64,000 nucleotides of DNA, from contig NZ_VWVU01000028.1 in the NCBI RefSeq assembly GCF_008638365.1, forward strand, positions 27,690 to 91,689, given 5' to 3'. Made by a program: the position numbers and the translations under genes. This document shows, in pieces, positions 18,082-29,469 of this stretch (position 1 is its first letter; every line of letters starts with the position of its first letter). The notes under the pieces were generated by a model. The model was given only the letters and a program-made list of their open reading frames with translations. It searched no databases and was not told the DNA's origin. This DNA comes from Nocardiopsis quinghaiensis (GTDB taxonomy: Bacteria > Actinomycetota > Actinomycetes > Streptosporangiales > Streptosporangiaceae).

Positions 18082-18150
18082 TCAGGGCCCACAGAGCATG
18101 CCGGCCACCCGCGCATGGTCGACGTGGAGTCGTCGGATGAGCGCGATCAT
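18082..18150 (-). CDS. Probable leaderless leader peptide controlling metYX
   Basis: A 22-codon frame reads MIALIRRLHVDHARVAGMLC followed by G, P and a stop. The RR-(L)H(V/I)D...RV...C pattern matches small leader peptides that precede sulfur-metabolism genes in Streptomyces and relatives and end near a cysteine codon. No Shine-Dalgarno lies before it, but a TAATCT -10 box is centred so that transcription would begin at its A, giving a leaderless message. The next gene start is 78 bases past the stop; a CGGTGG/CCACCG hairpin (18052-18076) lies between. Confidence 0.65.
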   Translation of the reverse strand: MIALIRRLHVDHARVAGMLCGP

Positions 18151-18156
18151 GGGACG

Positions 18157-18162
18157 AGATTA
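18157..18162 (-). promoter_or_regulatory. Candidate -10 box (TAATCT) for the metYX leader
   Basis: TAATCT on the minus strand ends seven bases before the leader-peptide ATG, the spacing expected if the ATG is the transcription start. The -35 is poor (TTGGTC with long spacing). Confidence 0.4.
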
Positions 18163-18499
18163 ACATCCCGTATCAACAGGTGACCAACGCTTCTCATATT
18201 CTGGACATTCGCCGCACACCGGGCCGAGTGGGCCGTCCTCCCCGCCGCACGGTCGGACACGGCGCGGACCGCCCCCACCGCCCCCACCGTCGCGGCGTGT
18301 TATCCCGCACCGGACCCGGGTAGCGGGCCGGAACGGGGCACCCGGCCCGGCGCGGGCTCCCTGGCGCGAACCCCGGTGCGGGCGGGCGGCGGCCCTCGCG
18401 CGCGTTCCGTCCCCCACACCGGGATCCGCTACCGGCCGATCGACGGTCATTCACTTAGGGTGAAAAAGCCACTACTGAACGCACGGGGGACGAGACGAG
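18163..18499. other. Intergenic region between metY and the ClpC-type gene
   Basis: No convincing gene is present. A weak plus-strand promoter candidate, TTCACT at 18450-18455 and TACTGA at 18473-18478 with 17-bp spacing, lies just before the Clp ATPase gene. Apart from that I see only GC-rich sequence. Confidence 0.4.
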
Positions 18500-20992
<2,493 letters not shown>

Positions 20993-21024
20993 GGCGGGGA
21001 TCCGGCGGCCCGCGGTCGCCGTGC

Positions 21025-21050
21025 GGGGGCGGGCCGCCCGGCCCGCCCCC
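21025..21050. terminator. Bidirectional hairpin terminator
   Basis: GGGGGCGGGCC and GGCCCGCCCCC form a perfect 11-bp stem with loop GCCC between the convergent Clp ATPase and cellulase genes. Confidence 0.75.
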
Positions 21051-21056
21051 GGGCGG

Positions 21057-22355
21057 TCAGCAGGCCCCGAGGTCCCTCCAGACGCCCCACTCACCCGTGG
21101 TTCCCGGCTCCTCGCCCCGGGTCCACCACTGGGCCTCGTACAGGCGTCCGCCGTGGCCGACCCGGTCCTCGCCGGTGTACACCGTCTCCGGGGACCAGGC
21201 CGGGACCTCGCACTCGTCCGGGTCGGTGGGCGGGTCCGAAGGATCGGTGGGATCCGTGGGCGGGACGTCCCCGCTCTCGCGGATACGGTCGCGGATCCAC
21301 TCCCCCGCGGGCTTGAGCGCGTCCGTGCCGGCCCAGGGGCCGCCCGCGGCGCAGGTGCCGGGCTCGAAGACGGCGCCGGAGCGGAAGTCGTCGGAGAAGT
21401 TCCAGTTCACCCAGCTGATCTGCTCCTCGGCCATGAGGTCGAGGTAGGCCTGGGCGGAGGCGAAGTCGTCGGGCCCGTCCCCGGTGGCCTCCTGGGTGCC
21501 GAACTCGGTGACGAACAGCGGCAGTTCCCGCGCCGCGGCCCGCAGGCCCTCCCGGTGGAAGTCGCCGTGCGTGGCCGCGTAGAAGTGGAAGACGTACATG
21601 ATGTTGTCGGCGTCGACCGGGTCCGCGGTGATCTCGGTGTGGTCGGAGCCGTCGGACAGGCCCAGGGAGGACCAGCCCCGGGTGCCGACGAGGACGACGG
21701 CCTCGGGGTCCTCGGCGCGCACGACCGGGATGATCTCCTCGGCGTAGCCCTTGATCGCGCTCCAGGAGACGTGGTTGGGCTCGTTGGCGATCTCGTACAG
21801 GACGTTGTCCTTGTCGGCGTGGGCGGCCGCGATCTCGGTGAAGAAGGTGCGCGCCAGGTCGGTGTTGTGGTTCGGATCGCCGGGCGTGAGCATGTGCCAG
21901 TCGACGATGACGTACATGCCGCGCTCGGTGCCCTCCTCGATCAGTTCGTGGACCCGGTCGGTGAAGCCGCGCGGATCGGTCTCGTAGCCGCCCTCCTGGA
22001 TGTACATGGACACGCGCAGCACGTCGGCGCCCCAGTCGTGGGCGAGCGCGTCCAGGGAACCGTCGGTGAGGCAGTCGCCGTACCACTGCAGGCCGTGGGA
22101 GCTCATCCCGGTGAGCTGGACGGGGTCGCCGCTCTCGTCGCAGAGCTTGAGGCCGCAGACCCGCAACTGGCCGTGGGCCTCCACCGCGTCGGCTGCGGAC
22201 CGGGCGGCCGAGCCGGTTCCGGCGGCGGGAGGGGTGTCGGCCGGGCCCCGCGCGGCCGCGGGAGCGGCCGGGGACAGGGTGGCGAGGAGTGCGCCCACGA
22301 GAGCGGCTACGGCCAGGACGGTACGGCCTCGGGCGGGGGACGGGGGTGGCGCCAC
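21057..22355 (-). CDS. Secreted GH5 endoglucanase with C-terminal chitin/cellulose-binding module
   Basis: The GTG at 22355 has GGAGG seven bases upstream and gives a 432-aa precursor with a signal peptide (hydrophobic LAVAALVGALLATLSPAAPA). The GH5 domain follows, with the acid/base glutamate in YEIANEPNH and the nucleophile glutamate in LFVTEFGT. A PTDPTDPSDPPTDP linker leads to a small aromatic-rich CBM5/12-like domain (AWSPETVYTGEDRVGHGG). It should cut internal beta-1,4-glucan bonds outside the cell. A GTG 13 codons upstream is open but lacks a ribosome site. Confidence 0.93.
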   Translation of the reverse strand: MAPPPSPARGRTVLAVAALVGALLATLSPAAPAAARGPADTPPAAGTGSAARSAADAVEAHGQLRVCGLKLCDESGDPVQLTGMSSHGLQWYGDCLTDGSLDALAHDWGADVLRVSMYIQEGGYETDPRGFTDRVHELIEEGTERGMYVIVDWHMLTPGDPNHNTDLARTFFTEIAAAHADKDNVLYEIANEPNHVSWSAIKGYAEEIIPVVRAEDPEAVVLVGTRGWSSLGLSDGSDHTEITADPVDADNIMYVFHFYAATHGDFHREGLRAAARELPLFVTEFGTQEATGDGPDDFASAQAYLDLMAEEQISWVNWNFSDDFRSGAVFEPGTCAAGGPWAGTDALKPAGEWIRDRIRESGDVPPTDPTDPSDPPTDPDECEVPAWSPETVYTGEDRVGHGGRLYEAQWWTRGEEPGTTGEWGVWRDLGAC

Positions 22356-22668
22356 GGTTCTTCCTCCAGCGGGTGACGGCTCGGCGCCGCGCACAACGGC
22401 CGGACCGAACCGGAAGGAGCCTTTCCTGTCACTGGCAACGTAGGCCAGCCGTCACACAGGGGGCAATACCCCTTACGGAGTGGATCCGAGTCGCTCGTGG
22501 CGGGACCGGATCCGCCGGCGACGGGTGGGAGAGCCGGGCGGCTGCGGAGGACCGGGGAGGGTATGCGACCGGATCCGTGGCCTCATCGGAGGCACGAACC
22601 CAGCGGGACGCACAGGCCGTGTACGTCCCGCGGGCTCTTCCGCGCAGGGATCCTTCCCTGCGGTGTCC
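22356..22668. other. Intergenic region upstream of the cellulase
   Basis: No gene is supported. A possible minus-strand promoter is TTGCCC and TACGTT with 18-bp spacing near 22440-22470. I looked for the CebR palindrome often found before actinomycete cellulase genes and did not find a full copy. Confidence 0.4.
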
Positions 22669-22830
22669 TCAGACGGGCTCTGGCTCGGGCTCCGGGCCGG
22701 GCGGTTCGGGGAGCGGCTCGGGCTCCGGTTCCGGCTCCGGCGGGGGCTCCGGCATCGGGGTCGGGGGGAAGGGGTCCGGCGGCATCGGGTCGGGCTCGCG
22801 CAGGGTCCCGTCACGGGTACGGGTGCTCAT
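22669..22830 (-). CDS. Small Pro/Glu-repeat protein
   Basis: A 53-codon frame starts at ATG 22830 with a near-perfect GGAGGAG ribosome site five bases before it. The product begins MSTRTRDGTLREPDPMPPDP and continues as PEP/EPEPEP repeats to the C-terminus. It has no signal peptide and no membrane segment. The function is unknown. The strong ribosome site is the main support, since this composition also arises from low-complexity DNA. Confidence 0.55.
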   Translation of the reverse strand: MSTRTRDGTLREPDPMPPDPFPPTPMPEPPPEPEPEPEPLPEPPGPEPEPEPV

Positions 22831-22880
22831 GTCTCCTCCTCGCCGAACGGTGCGCGGGACTCCCGCGCACCGTTCCCGGT

Positions 22881-23846
22881 TCAGGCCTCGGCCCTGAGCC
22901 GAGGCAGGACCTCGTTCGCGTAGAACTCGAAGAAGCCCTCCTGGTCGTCACCGACCTGGCAGACGTAGACCTCGTCCACACCGGTCTCCAGGTACGGCCT
23001 GATCGCCTCCACGTGCACCTCGGGATCGGGCCCGCAGGCGACCTCGTCGGCCACCATCTCCGGGGTGACCAGGCCCTCGGTGAGCTGCTCGAAGTGGCGC
23101 GGCATCGGAAGCAGCTGGGGGGCCTCGCCCGCCAGCGCCTCGGTGGGCCACCTCTCGTACGCCACGCGCCGGGCCTCCTCCTCGGTCTCGGCCCAGCAGA
23201 CCTTGAGCCCGCCCTGGACGGGCTTGCCGGCACCGCCCTCGGCGCGGAAGCGCTCGATGGTCTCGCTGCTGGGCGCCACCTGGATCAGGCCGTCGGTCTC
23301 ACTGGCGGCCAGCCTGGTCGCCTTGGGGCCGAACGCGGACATGTAGATCCTCGGCGGATCCTCCGGCAGTGTGTACAGGCGCGCTGTGTCGACCTCGTAG
23401 TACTCGCCCCGGTGGTTGACGAGCTTGCCGGTCCACAGCTTGCGTATGACCCCGATGGCCTCCTCCAGCATCGACAGACGCCGGGAGGCGGGCGGCCAGG
23501 GCTGGCCGAGGATGTGCTCGTTGAGAGCCTCGCCGGTGCCCACGCCCAGGGTGAACCCGCCCCTGACCATCTCCGCCGAGGTCGCTGCCGCCTGCGCGAC
23601 CACCGCCGGGTGCACGCGTGTGGTCGGGCAGGTCACCGCGGTGGTGATCGGCAGGGACGTCACCTGCCCGATCGCGCCGATCACCGACCACACGAACGGG
23701 CTCTGCCCCTGCGAGTCCAGCCACGGATGGTAGTGGTCGGAGATCCACAGGGAGTCGAACCCCGCCGCCTCCGCGCCCTGGGCCTGTCGGACCAACTCCC
23801 TGGGTCCGTGCTCCTCACAGGCGAGAAAGTATCCGAAACGCGTCAC
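22881..23846 (-). CDS. F420-dependent LLM-class oxidoreductase (G6PDH-like family)
   Basis: The protein is 321 aa with the luciferase-like barrel of F420-dependent dehydrogenases. It begins TRFGYFLACEEHGP and has SLWISDHYHPW, TTAVTCPT, GGFTLGVGTGEALNEH and RLYTLP, typical of the TIGR03557 group related to F420-dependent glucose-6-phosphate dehydrogenase. The substrate is not evident. The GTG at 23846 follows GGGGG; an ATG ten codons earlier is possible but lacks a ribosome site. It implies that the host makes coenzyme F420. Confidence 0.88.
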   Translation of the reverse strand: MTRFGYFLACEEHGPRELVRQAQGAEAAGFDSLWISDHYHPWLDSQGQSPFVWSVIGAIGQVTSLPITTAVTCPTTRVHPAVVAQAAATSAEMVRGGFTLGVGTGEALNEHILGQPWPPASRRLSMLEEAIGVIRKLWTGKLVNHRGEYYEVDTARLYTLPEDPPRIYMSAFGPKATRLAASETDGLIQVAPSSETIERFRAEGGAGKPVQGGLKVCWAETEEEARRVAYERWPTEALAGEAPQLLPMPRHFEQLTEGLVTPEMVADEVACGPDPEVHVEAIRPYLETGVDEVYVCQVGDDQEGFFEFYANEVLPRLRAEA

Positions 23847-23900
23847 GTCGCAACCCCCGATCGCCGCTGTCTCCATGCGCTCCGCGCTGTTCCGGGCCGT

Positions 23901-25070
23901 TCACCGGCCCGGTGCGTCCGGCCCCTCGCCACGGGGCTCCTGCTTGGGCGGTCCCTCACCGCGCGGCCCCTGGTTGAGGCGTTCGCCGGCGCGCTCGTTG
24001 AGTGCCGTGGGCAGTTTCAGCGCGCGGTTGACGGCGTCGTCGTCCACCTCGCCTCCGGTCCGCTCCCTCGCCTGCTCGGGCGGATCCGGCAGCACACTGT
24101 CCATGACGCGCGTCACGCCCTGGACGAAGGAGGGGCACAGTCCCCGGGTGATGATGACCATCCTGGCCAGCGGTGTGAGCACCAGGTAGCCGCGCCCGCG
24201 GGCCGCCGCCTCCACGATCTTGTGGGCCGCGCGCTCGGCGTTCACCGAGACCAGGGGCAGCCCGGCGCCCAGGGAGAACCAGGTGTACTCGCGTTCGGGC
24301 CTGCCCGAGAACACGGCGGCCTTGTGGGAGCCGGTGCGCATCAGGCCCGGGACCACGGTCGTGACCCGCACGCCCCGGCCCGCGACCTCGGCGCCCAACC
24401 CCTCCGACAGCCCGACCTCGGCGAACTTGGCGCAGGAGTAGGGCAACAGGTGCGGCACGCTCAGGTGGCCGCCGATGGAGGTGATGTTGACCAGCGAGCC
24501 GCCCGTCTCGCCCAGCGGGCCGAGCGCGGCCCGCGAGATGCGCAGAGGCGCCCAGAACATCGTCTCCATGGCGTCGCGGAAACGGCTCTCGGAGAGCGTC
24601 TCGTGCGGCCCGACCTGGATGATGCCCGCGTTGTTGACGACGAAGTCCAGGCGCCCGAAGGTTCCGGTGGCCTCCTCCACCAGGCTCTCGGCCTGGTCGG
24701 GGTCGCGGATGTCGCACTGGACGCCGTGCGCACGCACGCCCCGGCCCTCCAGGTCGGTCAGCGCCCGGTCGAGCTCGTCCCGGGTGCGCGCGCAGATCAC
24801 GACGGAAGCGCCGCGTGAGCCGAACTCGCGGGCCATCTGGAGTCCGAGCCCGCGGGAGCCGCCGGTGATCAGCGCGACCTTGCCGGGCAGCCGGGTGACG
24901 CGCCGTTTCCCGCACAGCGCCGCCGCGCCGACGCCCAGGGCGGCACCGGCCACGGCACAGGAGGCCGTGCCGCCGCGACGGCGGCGCACGGGTTCGGGCT
25001 CGTTCCTGCTCCGGAGCTTGGACACCGCCCAGCCCGCGGCGGTCAGGACCAAGGGTGCATTGCCTCGCAT
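23901..25070 (-). CDS. Short-chain dehydrogenase/reductase with N-terminal hydrophobic segment
   Basis: The protein is 389 aa. The NAD(P)-binding motif TGGSRGLG, the NNAG motif, a serine in NITSIGGH and YSCAK form a normal SDR catalytic set. The first 60 residues contain a basic stretch (RRRRGG) and an Ala/Gly-rich hydrophobic segment (AVAGAALGVGAAALC), perhaps a membrane anchor. The C-terminus is a low-complexity Pro/Gly/Arg tail. The substrate is unknown. The start may be ATG 25070 or GTG 25073. It is transcribed alone after a strong palindrome. Confidence 0.88.
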   Translation of the reverse strand: MRGNAPLVLTAAGWAVSKLRSRNEPEPVRRRRGGTASCAVAGAALGVGAAALCGKRRVTRLPGKVALITGGSRGLGLQMAREFGSRGASVVICARTRDELDRALTDLEGRGVRAHGVQCDIRDPDQAESLVEEATGTFGRLDFVVNNAGIIQVGPHETLSESRFRDAMETMFWAPLRISRAALGPLGETGGSLVNITSIGGHLSVPHLLPYSCAKFAEVGLSEGLGAEVAGRGVRVTTVVPGLMRTGSHKAAVFSGRPEREYTWFSLGAGLPLVSVNAERAAHKIVEAAARGRGYLVLTPLARMVIITRGLCPSFVQGVTRVMDSVLPDPPEQARERTGGEVDDDAVNRALKLPTALNERAGERLNQGPRGEGPPKQEPRGEGPDAPGR

Positions 25071-25255
25071 CACCGGCCGCTCCGTCCGTCGTGGTCGAAG
25101 ACCCGGTGCGCGGTAGGTGCCACCACCATGTCACTCCCTGTGCGTCGAAGGAACGGTCCAGGGGGATGTGCGGATGTACGGCTACCCGAGGTGGGGGAAC
25201 GGAAAACCGCGGATGGCCGCACATGGGCGAATCCCTGCCCCGGCGTTGCGGTCGG

Positions 25256-25293
25256 GGCGTCCCCCGGGTGCACGCGTGCACCCGGGGGACGCC
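25256..25293. terminator. 38-bp perfect palindrome, likely terminator
   Basis: Two 19-base arms meet without a loop (central sequence GGGTGCACGCGTGCACCC). It lies 43 bases past the stop of the DUF2267 gene on the minus strand. There is no T tract, as is usual in high-GC actinomycetes. Confidence 0.6.
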
Positions 25294-25336
25294 TCGCGGG
25301 CCCCGGTTCCGCGCCGGGGCCCGGCCTGGGGACCTC

Positions 25337-25732
25337 TCAGCCCTGGAGGGTGAGCCGCCGCAGGTCCTCCGGCAGGGCCTGACGGATCTTGTCCATGACT
25401 CCCCCGGTGGTGGCCTCGTCGAGCACGTCGAACACGGCGTGGGCGCTGTGGGCGGCCTCCGGCGGGGCGCTGTGCGCCCGCTGCGCCACCCTGCTGAGGA
25501 ACTCCTGCTGGTCGAAGCCCTCCGCGCCCGGCCCCTGCTCCGTCTGGCGGGTCACCCGGCGCATGTTCTCCCCGATCTCACGCGGCAGCTGCGCGGCGAG
25601 GTCCTCGCCCAGACCGGGGTCGACCCGCTCGGCGAGGGTCTCCAGCGTCGCCCTCGTGGCCTCCTCCGCGGCGCCGCGGCTGTCCAGGTGGGCCCGTGCC
25701 TGGACCTGTCCGATGAAAGTGTCGTGCTGCAT
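25337..25732 (-). CDS. DUF2267 family protein
   Basis: This 131-aa helical protein matches the DUF2267 pattern: an N-terminal helix with repeated Ala/Arg (ARAHLDSRGAAEEATRATLE), then LAAQLPREIGENMRR, and a second similar half including FLSRVAQRA and ALPEDLRRL. Family members are small cytoplasmic proteins of unknown function, common in actinobacteria and often near stress genes. GGGGGAG precedes the ATG. The terminator palindrome follows. Confidence 0.8.
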   Translation of the reverse strand: MQHDTFIGQVQARAHLDSRGAAEEATRATLETLAERVDPGLGEDLAAQLPREIGENMRRVTRQTEQGPGAEGFDQQEFLSRVAQRAHSAPPEAAHSAHAVFDVLDEATTGGVMDKIRQALPEDLRRLTLQG

Positions 25733-25872
25733 GGTGTCTCCCCCTTCTGGCGTCGCCGCGGCACCGTGGCGGTGCGGGGAGGAGCCCGTCGGGAACGGCC
25801 TTCCTCCACGTCACGCGCACGGGGCGCAACGGCGGATACGGCCTCCCGCCCCGTGGGGCGGGGCCAGCCGCC

Positions 25873-26214
25873 TCACTGTCGGTCGCCCTTGGGCTTGGCG
25901 GGCTGGTTGGGAACGCCCTGCGGCGGCGGGCTCGACGCGGGAGCCGCGGTGTCCGTGCTCACCGGCGAGCCGCCGGTCGGCGGACCGGGCCGCTCGGGCT
26001 GGAAGTCCTGTGTACCCCCGGAGGGCTCGGCGCCCTCTTCGAGGTCGTGGAGCCGGTGGCGCAGGATCTCCAGGACCCCGGCACGGTTGGCGTGGCTCTC
26101 CTCGTAGTCGACCAGCTGACGCATCTGCTCTGTGTCGAGTGAGCGGACGCGGTGCTGGAGCGTCCCGACCGGAAGTCCCTCATAGCCCTCGATCGGGGGT
26201 GTGGTCTCGTGCAT
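25873..26214 (-). CDS. Hypothetical protein with a YEESHANR helical motif
   Basis: The protein is 113 aa, with a good AGGGGAGGG ribosome site before ATG 26214. Residues about 8-60 form a small helical domain (LPVGTLQHRVRSLDTEQMRQL, then DYEESHANRAGVLEILRHRL), a conserved actinobacterial motif of unknown role. The rest is a Pro/Gly-rich tail. It probably shares a transcript with the DUF2267 gene downstream. Confidence 0.7.
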   Translation of the reverse strand: MHETTPPIEGYEGLPVGTLQHRVRSLDTEQMRQLVDYEESHANRAGVLEILRHRLHDLEEGAEPSGGTQDFQPERPGPPTGGSPVSTDTAAPASSPPPQGVPNQPAKPKGDRQ

Positions 26215-26504
26215 CGACGTTCCCTCCCCTTCTGCTCCGTACGACGATGGGGTGTAGGGGCACAGCTACCCGGGAGCCTGGACACGAAACAGCAGGTGGG
26301 ACGGGCTTCCGAGGACATACGGGACCGGCCGGCGGCGGGCGCGCCGTTGATGCGCCCGCCCCTTCGGGAGTAACGTCGGCGCGTGGCCCTCCCCCCGTAC
26401 GCCGGGCGCGCCTCCGCAGGGCGCCGCGGCCTCTCCCCCACCATCTCTTCCCCCACCGCTCCCTCTCCCGTCACAGCCGGACCCCACCTCACACGGGCCC
26501 TGCC

Positions 26505-27878
26505 GTGACTCCGCCGCTGCCGCGTACCCGGCTCCTGGGGTACGGAGTGGGTTCGGTGGGCACCGGCGTCTTCTCCGCCCTGCCCGGCCTGCTGCTGCTC
26601 TACTACCTCACCGACGTGTTGGGCGTCGCCGCCGGACTGGCCGGACTGGTACTGGTCCTGCCCAAGGTCTGGGACATGCTGGTCGATCCCGCGATCGGGG
26701 TGGCCAGCGACCGCGAGGCCGTGCGCACCGGCCACCGGACCCGGCTCATGCTCACCGGCGCGCTCGCCCTGCCGGTGCTGTTCGCCGCCATGTTCGCCGC
26801 ACCCGTGCTGGCCCCCGGGTGGTCGGCGGTGTGGGTGGGGTGCGCGTTCGTCCTGGCCACCACGGCGTTCAACCTGTTCCAGGTCCCCTACGTCGCCCTG
26901 CCCGCGGAGATCTCCCCGCGCCGTGACCAGCGCGCCCGCGCCATGTCGTGGCGGGTGGTGTGCCTGACCCTGGGCATCCTGGCGGCGGGCGGCCTGGCGC
27001 CGGCCGTGGTGGAGTGGGCCGGGGGCGGACGCGCCGGACACCTGGTGATGGGCGCGGCCATCGGCCTGGTACTGGGCGCGGCGCTGGTGGCCTCCACCGC
27101 CGGTACCCGGTGGATCGTCAGCCGTCCCGGCCCGCGCACGCTCGGACCCGTGGCCGCCCTGCGCGCCGCACGGGGCAACCGGGCGTTCTTCCGCCTGGCC
27201 CTCGCCTTCGCCCTCCAGGCCCTGGCGGTGTCGGTGATGCTCGCCGCCGCCCCGTACGTGGCCACCTACCGCCTGGGCGCGTACGGGCTGACCTCGGCCA
27301 TGTTCGTGTGCGTGGTCGGTCCCAGCCTGGTGGCGGTCCCCGCCTGGTCCGCCGCCGCCCGCCGGTTCGGCACGGTGCGCTGCTACCTGGCGGCGGTGGC
27401 CGCCATGACCGCCGCGGCCCTGCTGCTCCTCCCGGCGGTGCTGAGCGAGCGGGCCGTGCCCGTGCTGGCGGTGACCGGCCTGGTGGGCCTGTGCTACACC
27501 GGCCTGCAACTGCTGCCGCTGTCGCTGCTCCCCGAGACCGTGCGCGAGGACGCCGGTCGCAGCGGACAGGCCCAGGCGGGCACGTTCACCGGGATGTGGA
27601 CGGGCCTGGAGACCGGCGCGATGGCGCTGGGCCCGGGACTGTTCGCGGCGGTGCTGAGCCTGACGGCGTTCCGGTCCGCCGAGGTGTCGGTGGCGGTGAC
27701 CCAGCCCGACAGCGCCCTGACCGGCATCGGCGCGGGGTTCACCCTGCTGCCCGCCGCACTGCTCCTGGCGAGCCTGCCCCCGCTGCTCGCCTTCCGCCGC
27801 GGGGACCGGGGCGACCGCCCCCTCGAACCCGCCGGCACCGAACCCGACACCGACCCCGGAGACCGCAGTGCTACCTGA
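26505..27878 (+). CDS. MFS transporter of the glycoside-pentoside-hexuronide (GPH/MFS_2) type
   Basis: The protein is 457 aa with about 12 hydrophobic segments and the GPH signature between TM2 and TM3 (KVWDMLVDPAIGVASDR followed by RTGHRTR). GPH carriers move sugars or other small polar solutes with a cation. The GTG at 26505 is chosen because it begins the first transmembrane stretch (LLGYGVGS); a clear ribosome site is lacking. It overlaps the downstream PLP enzyme by 11 bases, so the two are coupled, and the solute may be that enzyme's substrate or product. Confidence 0.85.
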   Translation: MTPPLPRTRLLGYGVGSVGTGVFSALPGLLLLYYLTDVLGVAAGLAGLVLVLPKVWDMLVDPAIGVASDREAVRTGHRTRLMLTGALALPVLFAAMFAAPVLAPGWSAVWVGCAFVLATTAFNLFQVPYVALPAEISPRRDQRARAMSWRVVCLTLGILAAGGLAPAVVEWAGGGRAGHLVMGAAIGLVLGAALVASTAGTRWIVSRPGPRTLGPVAALRAARGNRAFFRLALAFALQALAVSVMLAAAPYVATYRLGAYGLTSAMFVCVVGPSLVAVPAWSAAARRFGTVRCYLAAVAAMTAAALLLLPAVLSERAVPVLAVTGLVGLCYTGLQLLPLSLLPETVREDAGRSGQAQAGTFTGMWTGLETGAMALGPGLFAAVLSLTAFRSAEVSVAVTQPDSALTGIGAGFTLLPAALLLASLPPLLAFRRGDRGDRPLEPAGTEPDTDPGDRSAT

Positions 27879-29295
27879 GTCCGGACGCTCCACCGACGAC
27901 CTTCTCGCCGAGCTCTCCCGCCTCCGGGAGGGCGACCTGCCCGTGCGTGAGGGGCGGGTGGCCGCCTACGTGTACGACCCGGGCCGACCGGAGGCGCGCG
28001 AGGCCGGGCACCGCGCGTACATGGAGATGATCGAGGTCAACGGCCTGGACCCCACGGCCTTCCCCAGCACCGTGGCCCTGGAGCGGCGGGTGGTGGGCGC
28101 GGTCGCCTCGGTCCTGGGCGGCGACGCGTCCACACCCGGGATCTTCACCAGCGGCGGCACCGAGTCGATCATGCTGGCGGTCAAGGCCGCCCGCGACACC
28201 CGCCCCGTCCGGGGACGCGGCGAGGTCGTCCTGCCGGTGACCGCGCACCCGGCGTTCCGCAAGGCCTGCCACTACCTGGGGCTGGACCCGGTGACCGTCC
28301 CGGTGGATCCCGAGAGCCTGCGGGCGGTTCCCGAGGCCGTGTCCGGGGCCCTCACCCCGCGCACCGTGATGGTGGTGGCGTCGGCGCCGTCCTATCCGCA
28401 CGGCGTGGTCGACCCGGTCGCGGGGATCGCCGCGCTGGCGGCCGGGCGGGGCGTGCTCTGCCACGTGGACGCCTGTGTGGGCGGCTGGGTGCTGCCGTGG
28501 CTGGAGGAGGGCACGGCACCACAGTTCGACCTGTCGGTCCCCGGGGTCACCTCGCTCTCCTGCGACCTGCACAAGTACGGGTACACGCCCAAGGGCGCCT
28601 CTGTGGTGCTGTTCACCGACGAGCGGCTGCGCAGGGGCGCCTACTACGCCGGCGCCGACTGGCCCGGCTACACGGTCGTCAACTCCACCGTGCAGAGCAG
28701 CAAGGGCGCCGGACCGCTGGCCGGGGCCTGGGCCACCCTGAACGCGCTGGGCTCCTCGGGGTACCGGGAGCTGGCCCGGGAGGCGATGGCCGCCGCGCGC
28801 CGCCTGCGCGAGGGCGTGGCGGACATCCCCGGGCTGCGGGTACTGGGCGACCCGGACGCGCCGCTGGTGGCACTGGCCTCGGACGAGGTGGACGTGTTCG
28901 TGCTCGCCGACAGGGTGGCGGAGTCGGGCTGGTTCCTGCAGCCGCAGCTGTCCTACGCGGGGATCCCCGCCAACCTGCACCTGACCCTGACCGGGGTGTC
29001 ACTGGCCGGGGTGGACGCGCTGCTGGAGGTGCTCGCCGGGGCGGTCACGGCGGTGAGGGGGGTGCGCCCGCCGGTCCCCGAGGGCCTGGCCGAGGCGGTC
29101 TCCGCACTGGACCTGTCCACCCTGGACGACCGGGGGTTCGTGGAGCTGCTGGCCTCGGTGGGGGTGGACCTGACGGGCCCCGGCGGCGCGGGGATGGCGG
29201 CGGTCAACACCGTGCTGGACGGCCTCGAACCGTCGGTGCGCGAGGCCCTCCTGGTGCGCTTCCTCTCCGCTCTGTACTCTCCGCACGCCGGTTGA
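27868..29295 (+). CDS. PLP-dependent decarboxylase/lyase, sphingosine-1-phosphate lyase-like
   Basis: The protein is 475 aa, fold type I. The PLP lysine is in SCDLHKYGYTPKG, preceded by HVDACVGGW and the phosphate-binding FTSGGTESIM. This set is typical of the S1P-lyase/glutamate decarboxylase group. Bacterial members act on phosphorylated or acidic amino compounds; the substrate here is unknown. It starts at GTG 27868, inside the transporter gene. The pair suggests uptake and breakdown, or synthesis and export, of one amine compound. Confidence 0.87.
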   Translation: MLPESGRSTDDLLAELSRLREGDLPVREGRVAAYVYDPGRPEAREAGHRAYMEMIEVNGLDPTAFPSTVALERRVVGAVASVLGGDASTPGIFTSGGTESIMLAVKAARDTRPVRGRGEVVLPVTAHPAFRKACHYLGLDPVTVPVDPESLRAVPEAVSGALTPRTVMVVASAPSYPHGVVDPVAGIAALAAGRGVLCHVDACVGGWVLPWLEEGTAPQFDLSVPGVTSLSCDLHKYGYTPKGASVVLFTDERLRRGAYYAGADWPGYTVVNSTVQSSKGAGPLAGAWATLNALGSSGYRELAREAMAAARRLREGVADIPGLRVLGDPDAPLVALASDEVDVFVLADRVAESGWFLQPQLSYAGIPANLHLTLTGVSLAGVDALLEVLAGAVTAVRGVRPPVPEGLAEAVSALDLSTLDDRGFVELLASVGVDLTGPGGAGMAAVNTVLDGLEPSVREALLVRFLSALYSPHAG

Positions 29296-29469
29296 CCGGT
29301 GACTGGCCGGGACACGTACGGATTCCCCGCACGCCGTTCACCGCGGGTGCCGCTCGCGCGGGATACTGCGACCGCACGGTTCCGGCCGGCGCGCGGACCG
29401 GCGGAGAAGGACTCCGGCCGCGCTCCGATGAGCGCACAGCCCCAGCACAGCCCCAGGAGAGAGGGAAAC

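Noticed and set aside
22356..22668. A possible CebR operator before the cellulase gene (TGGGAG half-site near 22525)
   Set aside because: Only one half of the TGGGAGCGCTCCCA palindrome is present and it is far from the gene start.
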